Shown here piece by piece: positions 4,602 to 7,964 of a stretch of DNA of 7,964 nucleotides; positions within the stretch are counted from its first letter, which is position 1, and each line of letters begins with the position of its first letter. The position numbers and the translations under genes are program-made. The stretch spans positions 1-7,964 of the forward strand of contig USLE01000044.1 in NCBI GenBank assembly GCA_900555465.1. The letters run 5' to 3'. Source of the stretch: an uncultured Butyricicoccus sp. (GTDB lineage Bacteria > Bacillota > Clostridia > Oscillospirales > Butyricicoccaceae). The notes below the pieces were generated by a model. It worked only from the letters and a program-made list of their open reading frames with translations. It was not told the origin of the DNA and did not search any database.

Positions 4602-4626
4602 GAAAAACCAAAAGGAGGAAAAAAGA

Positions 4627-6750
4627 ATGGCAAACATCAATCCCTTTGACTTCAAAAACTACCGCGTTTTTGAAACCGAGATCGCCGGCCGCAAGCTGAC
4701 CGTCGAGACCGGCAAGATGGCGCAGCTCGCCAACGGTTCGTGCCTCGTGCGCTGCGGCGACACCGCCGTGCTCGTCACCGCGACCGCTTCCGCCAAGCCG
4801 CGCGACGGCATCGACTTTTTCCCGCTCTCGGTCGACTTTGAGGAGCGCCTGTACGCGGTAGGCCGCATCCCGGGCAGCTTTATGCGCCGCGAGGGCCGTC
4901 CCTCCGAGAAGGCGATTCTGGCTTCCCGCCAGATCGACCGCCCGATGCGCCCGCTGTTCCCCAAGGATCTCCGCAACGACGTTTCCATCGTCTGCACCGT
5001 GCTGGAGAACGACTATGACAACTCCCCCGAGGTCGTGGCGCTGCTGGGCGCTTCGATCGCGGTTTCGATCTCGGATATCCCGTTTGACTACGTTGTCGCG
5101 GGCTGTCAGGTCGGCATTGTGGACGGCAAGACCGTCATCAACCCGACCTCCGAGCAGCGCAAGGTCTCCGAGATGGACGTTACCCTGTGCGCAACCAAGG
5201 ACAAGATCGTCATGATCGAGGCGGGCGCCAAGGAAGTGCCCGAGGATCAGATGTTCAACTCCCTGATGGAGGCGCACGAGGAACTCAAGAAGATCTGCGC
5301 GTTCATCCAGGGCATCAAGGACGAGATCGGCAAGCCCAAGTTCGAGTACGAGCACCACGACATCGACCACGACCTGTTCGACAAGCTCGAGGCTGCGTGC
5401 AATGATAAGTTCGAGGTCGCGATGGACACCGACGACAAGACCGTCCGCGATGCGGGCGTGCGCGCGATCGTCGACGAGTTCGAGGCAGGCCTTGACGAGG
5501 CATACAAGGAAGAGCACGGCGCGAACCTGTCCGAGTGCGTGGACAAGCTCCAGAAGAAGATCGTGCGCCGCTGGCTGGCAAACGGCAAGCGCGTAGACGG
5601 CCGCGGCATGGAGGAAGTCCGTCCGCTGGCGGCTGAGGTGCACGTGCTGCCGCGCGTACACGGCTCGGGCATGTTCACCCGCGGCCAGACCCAGGTGCTG
5701 ACCCTCTGCACGCTGGGCACGCTGGGCGACGCGCAGGAGCTCGACACCATCTTTGAAGAGACCGAAAAGCGCTATATCCACCACTACAACTTCCCGTCCT
5801 TCTCGGTCGGTGAGACCCGTCCGTCCCGCGGCCCCGGCCGCCGTGAGATCGGCCACGGCGCGCTCGCAGAGCGCGCGCTGCTGCCGGTTATCCCGCCGGT
5901 GAGCGAGTTCCCGTATGCACTGCGTCTGGTTTCCGAGGTCATTTCCTCCAACGGTTCTACCTCGCAGGGTTCGGTCTGCGGTTCTACCCTCGCGCTGATG
6001 GACGCTGGCGTGCCGATCAAGGCGCCGGTTGCGGGCATCTCCTGCGGCCTGATCACGGACGGCGGTCAGGAGACCACCTTCACCGACATCCAGGGTGTTG
6101 AGGACTTCTACGGCGACATGGACTTCAAGGTCGCGGGCACCAAGAAAGGCATCACCGCGATCCAGGTCGACATCAAGGTGGACGGCCTGACCCCGAACAT
6201 CATCAAGCAGGCGTTTGAGAAGTGCCGTGTAGCGCGCTACGGCATTCTGGATGAGATCATGCTCAAGGCGATCGACAAGCCGCGCGCGGACGTATCCGAG
6301 TGGGCGCCCAAGATGACCACCATGCACATCCATCCGGACAAGATCCGTGAGGTCATTGGCAAGGGCGGCAGCGTGATCCAGAACATCGTTGCCGAGTCCG
6401 GCGCAAAGGTCGATATCGACGACGACGGCACGGTCACCATCGCAGCGGTCAAGGCGGCCGACGCGGAGAAGGCCAGGAAGATGATCGAAGCGATCGTCAA
6501 GGAGCCCGAGCCGGGCGAAATCTACTACGGCAAGGTCGTACGCCTGATGAACTTCGGCGCGTTCGTCAACCTGCTGCCGGGCAAGGACGGCATGGTGCAC
6601 ATTTCCAAGATGGCGGACCACCGCATCGAGAAGGTAGAGGACGCTGTCAAGGAAGGCGACATGGTCTGGGTCAAGGTCATGGAGATCGACGACAAGGGCC
6701 GCGTCAACCTGTCCATGAAGGATGTAAAGCCGGAAGAGAAGATTAAGTAA
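4627..6750 (+). CDS. pnp: Polynucleotide phosphorylase (PNPase)
   Basis: PNPase is a trimeric 3'-to-5' phosphorolytic exoribonuclease, central to mRNA turnover, releasing nucleoside diphosphates. The 707-residue length is typical. Domains in order: first RNase PH-like domain (about 13-145, with FFPLSVDFEERLYAVGRIPGSF and the REGRPS segment), an alpha-helical linker (about 150-230), second RNase PH-like domain (about 320-545), KH domain (about 560-620, with GKGG in HIHPDKIREVIGKGG) and S1 domain (about 630-702). Asp493, Asp499 and Lys501 in EDFYGDMDFK match the E. coli catalytic residues Asp486, Asp492 and Lys494. The start is the ATG at 4627 (MANINPF), with AAAGGAGG (4611-4618) 8 nt upstream. 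An in-frame ATG at 4585 lies inside the leader hairpin and precedes this site. The gene is probably co-transcribed with rpsO by read-through. Confidence 0.98.
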   Translation: MANINPFDFKNYRVFETEIAGRKLTVETGKMAQLANGSCLVRCGDTAVLVTATASAKPRDGIDFFPLSVDFEERLYAVGRIPGSFMRREGRPSEKAILASRQIDRPMRPLFPKDLRNDVSIVCTVLENDYDNSPEVVALLGASIAVSISDIPFDYVVAGCQVGIVDGKTVINPTSEQRKVSEMDVTLCATKDKIVMIEAGAKEVPEDQMFNSLMEAHEELKKICAFIQGIKDEIGKPKFEYEHHDIDHDLFDKLEAACNDKFEVAMDTDDKTVRDAGVRAIVDEFEAGLDEAYKEEHGANLSECVDKLQKKIVRRWLANGKRVDGRGMEEVRPLAAEVHVLPRVHGSGMFTRGQTQVLTLCTLGTLGDAQELDTIFEETEKRYIHHYNFPSFSVGETRPSRGPGRREIGHGALAERALLPVIPPVSEFPYALRLVSEVISSNGSTSQGSVCGSTLALMDAGVPIKAPVAGISCGLITDGGQETTFTDIQGVEDFYGDMDFKVAGTKKGITAIQVDIKVDGLTPNIIKQAFEKCRVARYGILDEIMLKAIDKPRADVSEWAPKMTTMHIHPDKIREVIGKGGSVIQNIVAESGAKVDIDDDGTVTIAAVKAADAEKARKMIEAIVKEPEPGEIYYGKVVRLMNFGAFVNLLPGKDGMVHISKMADHRIEKVEDAVKEGDMVWVKVMEIDDKGRVNLSMKDVKPEEKIK

Positions 6751-6773
6751 TTTCGGCATAAGTACAAATGATG

Positions 6774-6804
6774 AAGGCTCCGGAACCCGGTTCCGGAGCC
6801 TTTT
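6774..6804 (+). terminator. Intrinsic terminator of pnp
   Basis: GGCTCCGGAACC (6776-6787) and GGTTCCGGAGCC (6789-6800) are perfectly complementary around one base, extended by AA/TT, so about 11-13 bp with a small loop. TTTT (6801-6804) follows. It lies 23 bp after the pnp stop codon and just upstream of the next promoter. Confidence 0.92.
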
Positions 6805-6808
6805 CCAT

Positions 6809-6837
6809 TTGCCCCACCGCCGTCCATATGCTATAAT
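6809..6837 (+). promoter_or_regulatory. Promoter of the DnaD-domain gene operon
   Basis: TTGCCC (6809-6814), a 17-bp spacer and a perfect TATAAT (6832-6837) preceded by TGC make a strong housekeeping-type promoter. It begins 5 bp after the pnp terminator T-run, so the downstream operon is transcribed independently of rpsO-pnp. Transcription would start near 6844. Confidence 0.85.
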
Positions 6838-6872
6838 AGAAACCAATCCCCAACTGGAAAGGAACTGAAGCC

Positions 6873-7799
6873 ATGCCCACCTCCGTACTGCTCCCCGAGG
6901 GCGAGCTGCGCGTCGCGCGCTGTGATATGCTGGACAAGCTGATTGCAGCCGGCGACGGCGACGCGGCGCTGCTCTATCTCTATATCCTGCGTCACGGCGG
7001 CGCGGCGGACGGCAAGGCCGCCTCTCGGGCGCTGCACCTGTCCGCGGAGCGGTACGAGCGCGCGGCGTTTACGATCAACCAGCTCAGCGCACCCGCCCAG
7101 CCGCCCAAAGAGGACAGGCCCTCGGATGCGCCGCAGTACACGGCGGACGAGCTGCGCCGCGCGCGGCTGGACGACCCGCGTTTCGCCGGGGTCTGTGAGA
7201 CGGCGGAGGGTGTGCTCGGCCGCACGCTGACCGAGGGGCAGCTGCGCTGCCTGCTGACCGCCTATGACCATCTCGGCCTGTCGGCGGAGGCGATCATCGA
7301 GCTGCTGTCCTACCTGAAAGAGGAAAAGGGCACGGTGCGGCTGGCGGATATCCGCCGCGAGGCCTACCAGTGGGCGGATATGGGCATTGTGTCTGCGCAG
7401 GACGCACAGCGGTATCTGGCGCGCCGGGCAAACGAAAAGCCGCTCAGCGGGGCGATCTATCAGGCGCTCGGCGCGGACCCCGCGCAGCCCGCGCCCAAGG
7501 AGCAGCGCGTGTGCCGGTTCGCGCTTGCGCACGGCTTTCCGCCCGAGGCGGTCGCACTGGCTGCGGCGCGCACGGACAAGCATCAGGGGCATAAGAGTCT
7601 GGACTACACGCTCGGCATCCTGCGGCGCTGGGATGCGGCGGGCGTACATACGGTCAGCGAGATCACCGCGCTCGAGCCGGAGACCCGGGCTGCGGTCGGG
7701 CAGGGGCCTGCGCAGCCGACCGACAGCGCGACCCTCGCTGCGTGGGAGCAGGACTGGGCGGCGCGCGTCAAGAACCACCGCCGCAAAACGGAGGGATAA
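6873..7799 (+). CDS. DnaD-domain protein (primosome component-like)
   Basis: This 308-residue protein is of the DnaB/DnaD superfamily of Firmicutes, which remodels DNA and helps bring the replicative helicase to origins or restart sites. The N-terminal part (about 10-75) is a likely winged-helix segment (ALLYLYILRHGG, then HLSAERYERAAFTINQL). Two C-terminal DnaD-type domains follow. The first, about 103-185, has a partly degenerate motif in IRREAYQWADMGI. The second, about 208-265, has a perfect YxxxIxxxW signature (Tyr245, Ile249, Trp253) in LDYTLGILRRW. The tail is charged and Ala-rich. The start is the ATG at 6873, with AAAGGAA (6858-6864) 8 nt upstream. The next gene begins 3 bp after its stop and looks like a DnaC/DnaI-type loader, which supports a primosome role. 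Orthology to B. subtilis dnaD rather than dnaB cannot be settled here, so no symbol is given. Confidence 0.85.
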   Translation: MPTSVLLPEGELRVARCDMLDKLIAAGDGDAALLYLYILRHGGAADGKAASRALHLSAERYERAAFTINQLSAPAQPPKEDRPSDAPQYTADELRRARLDDPRFAGVCETAEGVLGRTLTEGQLRCLLTAYDHLGLSAEAIIELLSYLKEEKGTVRLADIRREAYQWADMGIVSAQDAQRYLARRANEKPLSGAIYQALGADPAQPAPKEQRVCRFALAHGFPPEAVALAAARTDKHQGHKSLDYTLGILRRWDAAGVHTVSEITALEPETRAAVGQGPAQPTDSATLAAWEQDWAARVKNHRRKTEG

Positions 7800-7802
7800 G
7801 CG

Positions 7803-7964
7803 ATGGCATACGATAAAAAACTGCTCGCCGACGCGCGCCGCGCGCTCGAGCGCGACCGCGCCGCCCGTCTGGATGAGCTGGAGGAGCGCCGCCGCGACGT
7901 TTACGCGCGCGAGCCGCGCATCCGTGCGATCGACCGCGAGCTGTCCTCGACCGCGGCGGCGGTG
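7803..7964 (+). CDS. Start of a DnaC/DnaI-like ATP-binding helicase loader (3'-partial)
   Basis: The first 54 codons lie in the window and remain open at its end. The ATG at 7803 has GGAGGG (7790-7795) 7 nt upstream, inside the end of the DnaD-domain gene. The visible segment is highly charged and should form long helices (ADARRALERDRAARLDELEE, then AREPRIRAIDREL). This pattern is usual at the N-terminus of DnaC/IstB-type ATP-binding proteins of Clostridia, ahead of the zinc-binding and AAA+ domains, which would lie outside the window. Its place directly after a DnaD-domain gene fits a loader of the replicative helicase. Without the Walker motifs this rests on context and weak N-terminal resemblance. 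Confidence 0.65.
   Translation, partial: MAYDKKLLADARRALERDRAARLDELEERRRDVYAREPRIRAIDRELSSTAAAV

Noticed and set aside
4570..6846. 758-codon open frame on the minus strand opposite pnp
   Set aside because: It is an antisense shadow of pnp caused by GC-rich codon bias. It lacks a ribosome binding site and family features and runs through the pnp leader hairpin and terminator.
6831..7778. 315-codon open frame on the minus strand opposite the DnaD-domain gene
   Set aside because: The plus-strand gene has a promoter, a ribosome binding site and a YxxxIxxxW signature. The antisense product is Arg/Leu/Ala-rich and resembles no family.

Overview
The window looks like chromosomal DNA of a fairly GC-rich member of the Clostridia, probably Oscillospirales (Butyricicoccaceae- or Ruminococcaceae-like). 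This is an inference. It rests on strong AAAGGAGG-type ribosome binding sites, an rpsO-pnp pair, a two-domain DnaD-type protein followed by a DnaC/DnaI-like loader, an S41 peptidase with stalk domains, and a CatA-like acetyltransferase. Nothing suggests a prophage, insertion sequence or CRISPR array.

Layout. Positions 1-1542 hold the 3' part of an S41 (tricorn/IRBP-like) peptidase with two C-terminal copper-amine-oxidase-like (stalk) repeats, closed by a strong terminator. A small XRE-type regulator (1710-1973) follows, preceded by two identical inverted-repeat sites. Convergent to it is a radical SAM protein of the spore photoproduct lyase-like family (2012-2896, minus), whose C-terminus resembles a sliding-clamp-binding motif. 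It is divergent from a CatA-like acetyltransferase (3037-3678), and a 17-bp palindrome lies between the two starts.

The 508-bp gap 3679-4186 has no protein gene but is dense with signals: a probably bidirectional terminator, a candidate ~113-nt minus-strand small RNA with its own promoter and terminator, an AT-rich repeat-bearing spacer, the rpsO promoter, and a structured rpsO leader with a possible Shine-Dalgarno-sequestering helix. rpsO (S15) ends at an intrinsic terminator. A ~95-nt long imperfect hairpin follows, just upstream of the pnp ribosome binding site, and then pnp (polynucleotide phosphorylase). After the pnp terminator, a near-consensus promoter drives a DnaD-domain protein and the start of a DnaC/DnaI-like loader cut off by the window end.

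How the genes fit together. rpsO and pnp form the classic translation/RNA-decay pair. Their leaders look like candidates for feedback control by S15 and by double-strand cleavage plus PNPase. The last two genes look like a primosome/helicase-loading operon. The most novel element is the candidate small RNA divergent from rpsO, which I do not recognise as a known family.
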